From an uncultured Mobiluncus sp. (lineage in GTDB: Bacteria > Actinomycetota > Actinomycetes > Actinomycetales > Actinomycetaceae), in the NCBI RefSeq assembly GCF_943914685.1, contig NZ_CALUCZ010000023.1, positions 1-27,686 of the forward strand: a stretch of DNA of 27,686 nt, in the 5' to 3' direction. The first letter of the stretch is position 1. Every line of letters starts with the position of its first letter. The notes under the pieces were generated by a model. The model worked only from the letters and a program-made list of their open reading frames with translations, ran no database searches and was not told the origin of the DNA. This document shows positions 1-6,346 of the stretch, piece after piece. Both the position numbers and the translations under genes were made by a program.

Positions 1-247
1 GCAGCTGCGCATTCTCGCGTTTGAGCCGTTTGACTTCCTCATGCTCTTCACGCGTGAACCCCTGCCGTTCGCCCGTAACAACCAAATGCTGCTCATACCA
101 GCGGCGCAGTGACTCGTTTGCAACCCCCAGCTTCGGCGCGATCTCGCGGACTGCCTGCCACTGCGAACACGAACCATCAGCAGCCAACCGATCAGAAAGC
201 AACCGCACCGCCCGATCCTTAAAAACCTGAGAACACCTCTTAGACAT
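1..247 (-). CDS. IS3-family transposase OrfA (partial, C-terminus outside window)
   Basis: The reverse complement from ATG at 247 reads MSKRCSQVFKDRAVRLLSDR and continues in frame to the window edge (82 codons). It has the usual IS3 OrfA plan: a helix-turn-helix region (IAPKLGVANESLRRWYEQH, about residues 37-55), followed by a charged helix rich in E, K and R that would begin the leucine-zipper region (EEHEEVKRLKRENAQL). OrfA normally binds the element's ends and is joined to the OrfB DDE integrase by a programmed frameshift. OrfB lies outside the window, so I cannot tell whether the element is intact. The gene points away from the ribosomal operon. Confidence 0.85.
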   Translation of the reverse strand, partial: MSKRCSQVFKDRAVRLLSDRLAADGSCSQWQAVREIAPKLGVANESLRRWYEQHLVVTGERQGFTREEHEEVKRLKRENAQL

Positions 248-310
248 ATCCCTAATCCTCTCAAAAACAAGTAGGAACAAAACCCAGTACGCTTCACCAC
301 ACCACCCTCG
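1..310 (-). mobile_element. End of an IS3-family insertion sequence
   Basis: The OrfA start lies at 247, and IS3-family elements usually carry 40-70 bp of terminal sequence before OrfA. This puts the element boundary near 295-310, in a CA-rich stretch (caccacaccacc) that would read TG on the minus strand. The exact inverted repeat and target duplication cannot be fixed because the other end is not in view. The element therefore stops only about 30-45 bp upstream of the S10 operon promoter. Confidence 0.55.
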
Positions 311-340
311 CGCTCAAACCACGTAAGCGACGCCGAGAAT

Positions 341-370
341 TTGCCACGGGAGAACCAATAAGTGTAAGCT
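341..370 (+). promoter_or_regulatory. Promoter of the S10 operon
   Basis: TTGCCA (341-346) and TAAGCT (365-370) are separated by 18 bp, a good sigma-70/SigA-type pair. Transcription would begin near 377, giving a leader of about 165 nt before rpsJ. The pair resembles candidates ahead of rplN (TTGTGC-17-TAGGTT) and infA (TTGGCG-18-TAAGAT). Confidence 0.6.
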
Positions 371-379
371 AGTTCCTCG

Positions 380-494
380 GCGCATCTTGAGGCGGGTTCA
401 CGCCTCCCAGTGCGCACTTGCCTGGCAAAAGTCAGGTGGAATGGAAATCCAACGGTGCGAGATTTCGCTCGTGTTGCGTTTATAAATGCGACAC
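380..494 (+). promoter_or_regulatory. Structured 5' leader of the S10 operon
   Basis: Several stems can be drawn. GCGCA (380-384) pairs with TGCGC (411-415) and encloses GAGGCG (389-394)/CGCCTC (401-406). CCTG (421-424) pairs with CAGG (433-436). GCGA (457-460) pairs with TCGC (465-468). A 10-bp stem with two G-U pairs joins 471-480 to 485-494 around loop TATA. Ribosomal operon leaders are often bound by one of the encoded proteins (L4 in gammaproteobacteria). Such a role here is inference. Confidence 0.45.
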
Positions 495-542
495 ACCCGA
501 AAGCGTGTACCGGTGAAGAACCAGTTAGAGAGAGGTTAGCCC

Positions 543-851
543 ATGGCGGGACAAAAAATCCGCATTCGGCTGAAGTCTTATGACCATGAGGTCATTGACT
601 CCTCGGCAAAGAAAATTGTCGAGACGGTAACCAGTGCTGGCGCTACCGTAGTCGGACCTGTGCCCCTGCCGACCGAAAAGAACGTTTACGTCGTGATTCG
701 GTCGCCGCACAAAGATAAGGACAGCCGGGAGCAATTTGAAGTTCGCACCCACAAGCGTCTGATTGACATTATTGACCCCACGCCTTCCGCAGTTGATTCG
801 CTGATGCGTTTGGAACTGCCGGCAGACGTGAATATTGAGATTAAGCTGTAA
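543..851 (+). CDS. rpsJ: 30S ribosomal protein S10
   Basis: S10 is a small-subunit head protein and, in its NusB-bound form, a transcription antitermination factor. The 102-aa product has the full family length and begins MAGQKIRIRLKSYDHEVIDS, with the conserved PLPTEKNVYVVIRSPHKDK loop near residues 41-59. The start ATG at 543 follows GAGAGG (530-535) by 7 nt. It is the first gene of the S10 cluster, 11 nt ahead of rplC, and is preceded by a long structured leader. Confidence 0.98.
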   Translation: MAGQKIRIRLKSYDHEVIDSSAKKIVETVTSAGATVVGPVPLPTEKNVYVVIRSPHKDKDSREQFEVRTHKRLIDIIDPTPSAVDSLMRLELPADVNIEIKL

Positions 852-862
852 GGAGGACCACG

Positions 863-1519
863 ATGACTAACGACACCATGGCCTCTGTAAAGGCATTACT
901 GGGGCGCAAGCTCGGCATGACCCAGGTCTGGGATGAAGACGGCAAGTTGATTCCCGTGACGGTGGTCCAGGTCGAAAAGAACGTTGTCACCCAGATCCGT
1001 ACCCATGAAACCGACGGCTACGACGCTGTCCAGCTGGGCTTCGGCAAGATGGACGAGCGCAAGGTCACCAAGCCGATGGCGGGTCACTTCGCCAAGGCCG
1101 GGGTTGAGCCGCGCCGTCACCTCGCGGAAATTCGCACCAACGATGCCAGCTCCTACGAGCTCGGTCAGGAACTAGGCGCGGATGTTTTTGACGCGGGAGT
1201 CCTAGTCGACGTTTCCGGAAACACCAAAGGCAAAGGCTTTGCCGGGGTGATGAAGCGTCACGGCTTCCAGGGTGTATCCGCTTCTCACGGTGCACACCGC
1301 AACCACCGCAAGCCCGGCTCTATCGGCGCTTGCGCTACCCCCGGTCGCGTGTTCAAGGGTTTGAACATGGCTGGTCGCATGGGCGGTAACCGTCGCACCA
1401 TCATGAACTTGAAGGTTCAGGCTGTGGACGCAGAAAAGGGTCTGGTTGTTTTGACCGGCGCGATTCCCGGTCCCAAAGGCGGCATCGTCATGATCCGCTC
1501 TGCTGTGAAGGGAGCCTAA
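863..1519 (+). CDS. rplC: 50S ribosomal protein L3
   Basis: L3 binds the 3' end of 23S rRNA, starts 50S assembly and reaches into the peptidyl-transferase centre through a long loop. The 218-aa product shows LLGRKLGMTQVW near the N-terminus, and the loop sequence GVSASHGAHRNHRKPGSIGA followed by GRVFKGLNMAGRMGG. The ATG at 863 follows a strong AAGGAGGA site (850-857). A second ATG six codons in (MASVKAL) is a possible alternative, but its spacing from the ribosome-binding site is worse. It is followed 2 nt later by rplD. Confidence 0.98.
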   Translation: MTNDTMASVKALLGRKLGMTQVWDEDGKLIPVTVVQVEKNVVTQIRTHETDGYDAVQLGFGKMDERKVTKPMAGHFAKAGVEPRRHLAEIRTNDASSYELGQELGADVFDAGVLVDVSGNTKGKGFAGVMKRHGFQGVSASHGAHRNHRKPGSIGACATPGRVFKGLNMAGRMGGNRRTIMNLKVQAVDAEKGLVVLTGAIPGPKGGIVMIRSAVKGA

Positions 1520-1521
1520 CA

Positions 1522-2166
1522 ATGACTGAAAACCGCAGTGTAGACATTTTTGATGGCGTCGGCAAGAAAACCGGCACCGTAGAGCTGCCCGGAGAGGTTT
1601 TCGACCTCGACTTTAACAACCCCTTGGTACACCAGGTCGTAAACGCCCAGTTGGCGGCCGCTCGTCAAGGGACCCACGCCACCAAGACTCGTGGTGACGT
1701 CGCCGGCGGCGGCAAGAAGCCGTGGCGCCAAAAGGGTACCGGCCGGGCTCGTCAGGGCTCCATTCGCGCCCCGCAGTTCGCTGGCGGCGGCACCGTACAC
1801 GGTCCGCAGCCTCGTGACTACTCCCAGAACACCCCGAAAAAGATGAAAGCTGCCGCTTTGCGCCAGGCTTTGTCTGACCGGGCGCGCGCTGGGCGTATCC
1901 ACGTGTTGAGCGACTTCGGTGTCAAGGAAGCCCCGTCCACCAAGGCCGCGAAAGCAGCTTTGCAGGGTGTGGTCGACGATCGTCGCGCCCTGATTGTGTT
2001 GACCCCGGAAGTTGATGACGTCGTGGCGTTGAGTGTGAATAACCTCAGCGAGCACCACGCTCTGTTCGTCGGCGAGCTGAACACCTACGATGTGTTGGCT
2101 AACGACGATGTGGTGTTCTCGGCGACGGCGTTGGACTCCTTCCTTGGGAAAGGAGAAGACAAGTGA
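1522..2166 (+). CDS. rplD: 50S ribosomal protein L4
   Basis: L4 is an early-assembly 23S rRNA-binding protein whose extended loop lines the nascent-peptide exit tunnel. The 214-aa sequence shows the conserved loop KKPWRQKGTGRARQGSIRAP followed by QFAGGGTVHGPQPRDYSQ. In gammaproteobacteria L4 represses its own operon by binding the S10 leader, and the structured leader here makes a comparable loop thinkable but unproven. Its stop overlaps the GTG start of rplW by 4 nt (GTGA), suggesting translational coupling. Confidence 0.98.
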   Translation: MTENRSVDIFDGVGKKTGTVELPGEVFDLDFNNPLVHQVVNAQLAAARQGTHATKTRGDVAGGGKKPWRQKGTGRARQGSIRAPQFAGGGTVHGPQPRDYSQNTPKKMKAAALRQALSDRARAGRIHVLSDFGVKEAPSTKAAKAALQGVVDDRRALIVLTPEVDDVVALSVNNLSEHHALFVGELNTYDVLANDDVVFSATALDSFLGKGEDK

Positions 2167-2465
2167 GCCTGGAAAAGACTAAGAACCCGCACGACGTGAT
2201 TATTAAGCCCGTCGTCAGCGAAAAAGCCTACAACTTGATTGACCACGGTCAGTACACCTTCGTGGTGGCTCCCGACGCAAACAAGGTCGAAATCAAGTCG
2301 GCTATCGAAGAAATCTTTAAGGTAAAGGTTGCTTCCGTCAATACCCAGAACCGTGAGGGCAAGCGCGTGCGCACCCGTACTGGCTGGGGCAAGCGTAACG
2401 ACACCAAGCGCGCCATCGTCACCCTCAAAGAGGGCTCGATTGACGTCTTTGGGATGCAGGCCTAA
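2163..2465 (+). CDS. rplW: 50S ribosomal protein L23
   Basis: L23 sits at the tunnel exit and is the docking site for trigger factor and SRP. The 100-aa product begins at GTG 2163 (MSLEKTKNPHDVIIKPVVSE). It shows the family motif KPVVSEKA and the RRNA-binding NREGKRVRTRTGWGKR stretch near residues 60-75. The GTG overlaps the rplD stop by 4 nt and is preceded by GGAAAGGAGA, so the start is well supported. rplB follows after 12 nt. Confidence 0.97.
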   Translation: MSLEKTKNPHDVIIKPVVSEKAYNLIDHGQYTFVVAPDANKVEIKSAIEEIFKVKVASVNTQNREGKRVRTRTGWGKRNDTKRAIVTLKEGSIDVFGMQA

Positions 2466-2477
2466 GGGGGATAACTC

Positions 2478-3314
2478 ATGGGAATTCGTAAGTACAAGCC
2501 AACAACTCCGGGCCGTCGTGGTTCTTCCGTGTCTGATTTCGCGGAAATTACGCGTGATCACCCGGAAAAGTCCCTGGTTCGTCCGCTGCACAAGACCGGT
2601 GGGCGTAACAACAAAGGTCGGATTACCTCTCGTCGTCGCGGTGGCGGCCACAAGCGCCAGTATCGCCTGATTGATTTCCGTCGTCACGACAAGGATGGTA
2701 TCCCCGCCAAGGTAGCCCATATTGAATACGATCCGAACCGTTCGGCGCGCATTGCTTTGCTGCACTACGCCGATGGCGAAAAGCGCTACATCTTGGCTCC
2801 GTCCAAGCTGAAGCAGGGCGATTCCATCGAACAGGGTCCCACTGCGGATATCAAGCCCGGCAACAACTTGCCGCTAAGGAACATTCCGCTGGGTACCACG
2901 ATTCACGCTGTAGAGATGCGTCCGGGCGGCGGGGCCAAGATTGCCCGCTCCGCTGGCGTTTCTGTCCAGCTGGTGGCTAAGGAAGGTCGCTTTGCTCAGC
3001 TGCGGATGCCGTCTGGCGAAATCCGCAACGTGGATGCTCGTTGCCGCGCCACCATTGGTGAAGTCGGCAACTCCGATCATGCCAACATCGACTTGGGCAA
3101 GGCCGGTCGCTCCCGTTGGTTGGGACGCCGTCCGAAGGTCCGTGGTGTGGTTATGAACCCGGTTGACCACCCGCACGGTGGTGGCGAAGGCCGCACTTCC
3201 GGTGGCCGTCACCCGGTGAGCCCCTGGGGCAAGCCCGAGGGTCGTACTCGTAGCAAGAAGAAGGCGTCGAATCAGTACATTGTCCGTCGCCGTAAGACTG
3301 GCAAGAATCGCTGA
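2478..3314 (+). CDS. rplB: 50S ribosomal protein L2
   Basis: L2 is required for subunit association and peptidyl-transferase activity. The 278-aa product has the family's full length. It shows the N-terminal RNA-binding region (KSLVRPLHKTGGRNNKGRIT), the SH3-like core, and the signature HPHGGGEGRTSGGRHPVSPW near residue 230, which contains the functionally important His. ATG 2478 follows AAGGGGGAT. The gene continues the operon, 15 nt before rpsS. Confidence 0.98.
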   Translation: MGIRKYKPTTPGRRGSSVSDFAEITRDHPEKSLVRPLHKTGGRNNKGRITSRRRGGGHKRQYRLIDFRRHDKDGIPAKVAHIEYDPNRSARIALLHYADGEKRYILAPSKLKQGDSIEQGPTADIKPGNNLPLRNIPLGTTIHAVEMRPGGGAKIARSAGVSVQLVAKEGRFAQLRMPSGEIRNVDARCRATIGEVGNSDHANIDLGKAGRSRWLGRRPKVRGVVMNPVDHPHGGGEGRTSGGRHPVSPWGKPEGRTRSKKKASNQYIVRRRKTGKNR

Positions 3315-3329
3315 TAGGGGAGTTTGTTT

Positions 3330-3608
3330 ATGCCACGCAGTTTGAAGAAAGGCCCCTTTGTTGATGCTCACCTGCAAAAGAAGGTGGACGCACAAAACGA
3401 GGCCAACACAAAGAACGTCATTAAGACCTGGTCGCGCCGTTCGATGATTACCCCGGATTTCCTGGGTCACACCATCGCGGTGCACGATGGTCGCAAGCAC
3501 GTGCCGGTGTTTATCACCGAATCCATGGTCGGTCACAAGTTGGGTGAATTTGCTCCGACTCGTACCTTCCGTGGTCACGACAAGGAAGACAAGAAAGGTC
3601 GCCGCTAA
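3330..3608 (+). CDS. rpsS: 30S ribosomal protein S19
   Basis: S19 pairs with S13 in the 30S head. I place the start at ATG 3330 (MPRSLKKGPFVDAHL), giving 92 aa, the family length. It follows AGGGGAG (3316-3322) by 7 nt. An in-frame TTG at 3324 would add two residues but would sit almost on the Shine-Dalgarno sequence. The C-terminus GEFAPTRTFRGHDKEDKKGRR is typical. rplV follows after 19 nt. Confidence 0.97.
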   Translation: MPRSLKKGPFVDAHLQKKVDAQNEANTKNVIKTWSRRSMITPDFLGHTIAVHDGRKHVPVFITESMVGHKLGEFAPTRTFRGHDKEDKKGRR

Positions 3609-3627
3609 AGCGGGGGAGGGATAGAAC

Positions 3628-4398
3628 ATGAAAGCTACTGCTCATACCCGCTATGTGCGCGTGACTCCGCAAAAGGCTCGCCGCATCATGAATGAGGTGC
3701 GCGGAATGGAAGCGAACAAGGCGCTTGACGTGCTGAAGTTTGCTCCGCAAAAGCCGGCCTTGCCGATTCGCAAGACTTTGGTTTCCGCCTTGGCTAATGC
3801 CGAACAGGCGGCTCGCAACGCCGGTACGTCTTTTGATTCCGATGAGATGTACGTCATCGAGGCCTACGTCAATGACGGACCCACGATGAAGCGTTTCCGG
3901 GCTCGGGCACAAGGGCGCGGGGCGCGTATCTTGAAGCGTACTTCTCACCTGACCATTGTGGTGGGAGACGCGGAAGACAAGAAGGAACTTGCTGCTCCGT
4001 ACTTGCCGTCCCAGCGCCGTCCGGAAGCTGATCGGATTTCGGCTTCCGCCGCAAAGAAGGCTGCTGCGGCCGCTGTCACAAAAAAGGCAGCTAAGCCGGT
4101 AGAGGCTCAGGAAGAATCGGCTGCGAAGTCCACGACCACGGCCAAGAAGGCTCCTGCCAAGAAGCCAGCCGCGACTAAGTCCACGACGACCAAGGCTTCG
4201 GCCACCAAGGCGAGCACGACTAAGTCCACGGCTGCGAAGTCCAAGACCACCAAGTCGACAACGACGAAGTCCACTGCGACCAAGACAACGGCCGCAAAGT
4301 CTACGACCTCGAAGTCGTCCACGACCAAGTCCACGGCTACGAAGAGCACGGCGGCAAAAAAGCCCGCCGCGAAAAGCACTGAGAAGGGAGCGGAGTAA
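3628..4398 (+). CDS. rplV: 50S ribosomal protein L22 with a long Lys/Thr/Ala-rich tail
   Basis: L22 contacts all 23S rRNA domains and lines the exit tunnel. Residues 1-115 are a normal L22 core (YVRVTPQKARRIMNEVRG; the tunnel hairpin MKRFRARAQGRGARILKRTS near residues 87-106). Residues from about 130 to 256 form a low-complexity tail made of K-S-T and A-A-K units, resembling the basic tails of bacterial histone-H1-like proteins. At DNA level the tail is an imperfect short tandem repeat (AAGTCCAC and variants, about 4126-4380). L22 is usually 110-130 aa, so the tail doubles its length. The tail is probably disordered and could contact rRNA or nucleic acid outside the ribosome core; that is inference. 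Confidence 0.97.
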   Translation: MKATAHTRYVRVTPQKARRIMNEVRGMEANKALDVLKFAPQKPALPIRKTLVSALANAEQAARNAGTSFDSDEMYVIEAYVNDGPTMKRFRARAQGRGARILKRTSHLTIVVGDAEDKKELAAPYLPSQRRPEADRISASAAKKAAAAAVTKKAAKPVEAQEESAAKSTTTAKKAPAKKPAATKSTTTKASATKASTTKSTAAKSKTTKSTTTKSTATKTTAAKSTTSKSSTTKSTATKSTAAKKPAAKSTEKGAE

Positions 4399-4401
4399 AT
4401 A

Positions 4402-5223
4402 ATGGGTCAGAAAGTACATCCCACTGGTTTCCGTCTGGGCGTAACCGCGGAACACCGTTCCCGCTGGTTTGCTGACTCTACGAAGTCCGGTCAGCGTTAC
4501 CGCGACTTCGTGAAAGAGGACGTTGAGATTCGTCGTCTGATGCAGGACAAGCTGGAACGCGCCGGTATTTCTAAGGTCGAAATCGAACGGACCCGCGATC
4601 GTGTGTCTGTGGATCTGTACACGGCTCGTCCCGGTATCGTCATCGGACGCCGCGGCGCGGAAGCGGATCGCTTGCGTGCCCAGCTGGAAAAGCTGACGGG
4701 CAAACAGGTGCAGTTGAACATTCGCGAGGTTAAGAACCCCGATTTGGATGCGCAGCTGGTCGCTCAGTCCATTGCGGAACAGCTCAGCGCCCGTGTGTCT
4801 TTCCGCCGCGCGATGCGTAAGGGAATGCAGTCCGCGCAGCGTGCGGGTGCCAAAGGTATCCGCGTGCAGTGCTCCGGTCGTTTGGGCGGTGCGGAAATGT
4901 CCCGCTCCGAGTTCTACCGGGAAGGCCGCGTGCCGCTGCACACCCTGCGTGCCAACATCGATTACGGCTTTTACGAAGCGCGGACCACTTTTGGGCGCAT
5001 CGGTGTGAAGGTCTGGATTTACAAGGGTGACATGACCGAACGGGATTGGAACCGGATGCAGGCTGAACAGGCTGGCCGCACGGGTCGCCGCAACGACCGT
5101 CACGCGGGGACCCGCCGTCCTCGTGCCGACCGTCCTGCTGACAACGCGGCCAACGAAAACGTAAACGAAACCCCCGAAGCCGCGACTGTCGCCGCCGGGG
5201 CAACCACAGAAACGGAGGCATAA
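4402..5223 (+). CDS. rpsC: 30S ribosomal protein S3
   Basis: S3 forms part of the mRNA entry channel and helicase. The 273-aa product begins MGQKVHPTGFRLGVTAEHRS and has a KH domain with the GIVIGRRGAEADRLR loop near residues 76-90. The conserved C-terminal domain includes GAKGIRVQCSGRLGGAEMSR and GRIGVKVWIYKGD. The last 45 residues are an Asn/Ala/Glu-rich tail common in actinobacterial S3. It lies 3 nt after rplV and 3 nt before rplP. Confidence 0.98.
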   Translation: MGQKVHPTGFRLGVTAEHRSRWFADSTKSGQRYRDFVKEDVEIRRLMQDKLERAGISKVEIERTRDRVSVDLYTARPGIVIGRRGAEADRLRAQLEKLTGKQVQLNIREVKNPDLDAQLVAQSIAEQLSARVSFRRAMRKGMQSAQRAGAKGIRVQCSGRLGGAEMSRSEFYREGRVPLHTLRANIDYGFYEARTTFGRIGVKVWIYKGDMTERDWNRMQAEQAGRTGRRNDRHAGTRRPRADRPADNAANENVNETPEAATVAAGATTETEA

Positions 5224-5226
5224 GCA

Positions 5227-5643
5227 ATGCTGATTCCTCGTCGTACTAAGTGGCGTCGCCAGCACCGTCCGGGCCGGCGTGGCTACGCTAAGGGCGGCAC
5301 CGAAATCGCTTTCGGCGATTACGGTATCCAAGCCCTGGAGGGCGCTTACCTGACTAACCGTCAGATTGAAGCGGCTCGTATTGCCGTGACTCGTCACGTC
5401 AAGCGTGGTGGCAAGATCTGGATTAACATCTTCCCGGATCGTCCGCTGACCAAGAAGCCCGCGGAAACTCGTATGGGTTCTGGTAAAGGTTCCCCCGAAT
5501 GGTGGGTGGCTCCGGTGAAGCCTGGCCGTGTGCTGTTTGAAATCGCCGGTGTTAGTGAAGAACTGGCTCGCGAAGCTCTGTCTCGCGCCCAGCACAAACT
5601 GCCCATCAAGACCCGTTTTATTTCCCGAGAGGGTGGTGAATGA
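5227..5643 (+). CDS. rplP: 50S ribosomal protein L16
   Basis: L16 organises the A-site side of the 50S subunit. The 138-aa product begins MLIPRRTKWRRQHRPGRRG and contains the invariant MGSGKGSPEWWVAPVKPGRV near residues 82-101, with Arg at the usual position by the A-site finger. Length matches the family exactly. Its stop overlaps the rpmC start (ATGA). Confidence 0.98.
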   Translation: MLIPRRTKWRRQHRPGRRGYAKGGTEIAFGDYGIQALEGAYLTNRQIEAARIAVTRHVKRGGKIWINIFPDRPLTKKPAETRMGSGKGSPEWWVAPVKPGRVLFEIAGVSEELAREALSRAQHKLPIKTRFISREGGE

Positions 5644-5882
5644 ACATGATAGGTTCCAAAGGACTGGCTCCTAACGATTTGGACGCCATGGATAACGAGC
5701 AGCTCGCGATGAAGCTGAAGGACGCGAAGCAGGAGCTTTTCAACCTGCGTTTCGCCCAAGCTACCGGTCAGCTCGAAGACCACGGCCGCATTAAGGCGGT
5801 TCGCCGCGATGTCGCCCGTATCTACACCATTTACCGCGAGCGGGAACTCGGCATTCGTACCGAGCCCAGCGTTAAGGAGTAA
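5640..5882 (+). CDS. rpmC: 50S ribosomal protein L29
   Basis: L29 is a two-helix protein next to L23 at the tunnel exit. The product is 80 aa from ATG 5640 (MNMIGSKGLAPNDLDAMDN), with the helical core EQLAMKLKDAKQELFNLRFA and the C-terminal IKAVRRDVARIYTIYRERE. ATG 5640 overlaps the rplP stop by 4 nt. A second ATG at 5646 is equally compatible with GAGGGTGG upstream and would give 78 aa. Actinobacterial L29 is typically 76-80 aa, so both are acceptable. Confidence 0.96.
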   Translation: MNMIGSKGLAPNDLDAMDNEQLAMKLKDAKQELFNLRFAQATGQLEDHGRIKAVRRDVARIYTIYRERELGIRTEPSVKE

Positions 5883-5885
5883 TCA

Positions 5886-6170
5886 ATGGCAGACGAAACT
5901 ATGACCACCGAAACGACCGAACGCAATCACCGTAAGGTGCGCCGCGGTTACGTGGTGTCCGATCGTATGGAAAAAACCATCGTGGTTCAACTCGAAGACC
6001 GCGTGAAGCACCCGCTTTACGGCAAGGTCATGCGCAAAACCAAGAAGGTTACGGTTCATGATGAGCAGAACCTCGCCGGTATCGGTGACTTGGTCGTCAT
6101 CATGGAAACGCGCCCGCTGTCCAAGACGAAGCACTGGCGCCTGGTGGAGATTGCCGAAAAGGCCAAGTAA
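5886..6170 (+). CDS. rpsQ: 30S ribosomal protein S17
   Basis: S17 is an OB-fold primary binder of 16S rRNA. The 94-aa product has a short Thr/Glu-rich N-terminal extension (residues 1-15), then RKVRRGYVVSDRMEKTIVVQ and KHPLYGKVMRKTKK. It ends RPLSKTKHWRLVEIAEKAK, all family hallmarks. It is the last gene of the S10 cluster and is followed by a strong terminator, so the usual direct link to rplN is broken here. Confidence 0.98.
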   Translation: MADETMTTETTERNHRKVRRGYVVSDRMEKTIVVQLEDRVKHPLYGKVMRKTKKVTVHDEQNLAGIGDLVVIMETRPLSKTKHWRLVEIAEKAK

Positions 6171-6194
6171 TTCTCCACAACTAAAACTCTGTTG

Positions 6195-6209
6195 AGGTCT
6201 TTAAGACCT
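6195..6209. other. 15-bp palindrome downstream of rpsQ
   Basis: AGGTCTT-T-AAGACCT is a perfect dyad between the rpsQ stop and the terminator. As RNA it could form a 5-bp stem (AGGTC/GACCT) with loop TTTAA, perhaps protecting the 3' end. It could also be a protein site. No function is assigned. Confidence 0.4.
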
Positions 6210-6223
6210 TTCAATCTGGATAA

Positions 6224-6270
6224 AGGACGCGGCTCGGATACACTATGTGTCCGGGCTGCGTCCTATTTTC
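6224..6270 (+). terminator. Intrinsic terminator of the S10 cluster
   Basis: Bases 6224-6241 pair with 6247-6264 in an 18-bp stem (outer AGGACGC/GCGTCCT, three G-U pairs inside) around a 5-nt loop, followed by ATTTTC. Stem length and the downstream U-tract make this a convincing Rho-independent terminator. It shows that the rbs island and the spc genes do not depend on S10 transcription. Confidence 0.85.
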
Positions 6271-6334
6271 CCCGCCGTTTGTCCCGACTGTTGAAAGCGC
6301 GGCGCTTGACCGCATTTTGGCGCGCATCTCCCTC

Positions 6335-6340
6335 TAGAAT
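6335..6340 (+). promoter_or_regulatory. Candidate -10 box placing the start of transcription at the malY-like GTG
   Basis: TAGAAT lies 6 bp before GTG 6347, so a transcript would begin at or next to the start codon (leaderless mRNA, common in actinobacteria). No well-spaced -35 is seen. TTGACC at 6306 is 23 bp away, too far for a normal spacer. Confidence 0.4.
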
Positions 6341-6346
6341 ATAGGG

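Noticed and set aside
2085..2765. Minus-strand open frame opposite rplD-rplW-rplB
   Set aside because: Antisense shadow of three well-supported genes; no start signal and no recognisable protein.
4126..4380. Repetitive DNA in rplV looked at first like a repeat array
   Set aside because: Units are short, imperfect and in frame with the L22 tail, with no unique spacers, so this is coding low complexity and not CRISPR.
3514..5595. Long minus-strand open frame (693 codons) opposite rpsS-rplV-rpsC-rplP
   Set aside because: It lies wholly antisense to certain ribosomal genes; its composition (runs of Arg, Gly, Leu, Cys) mirrors their biased codons, and no ribosome-binding site or domain is visible.
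6306..6340. TTGACC as -35 for the malY-like gene
   Set aside because: Spacer to TAGAAT is 23 bp, outside the working range; only the -10 was kept.
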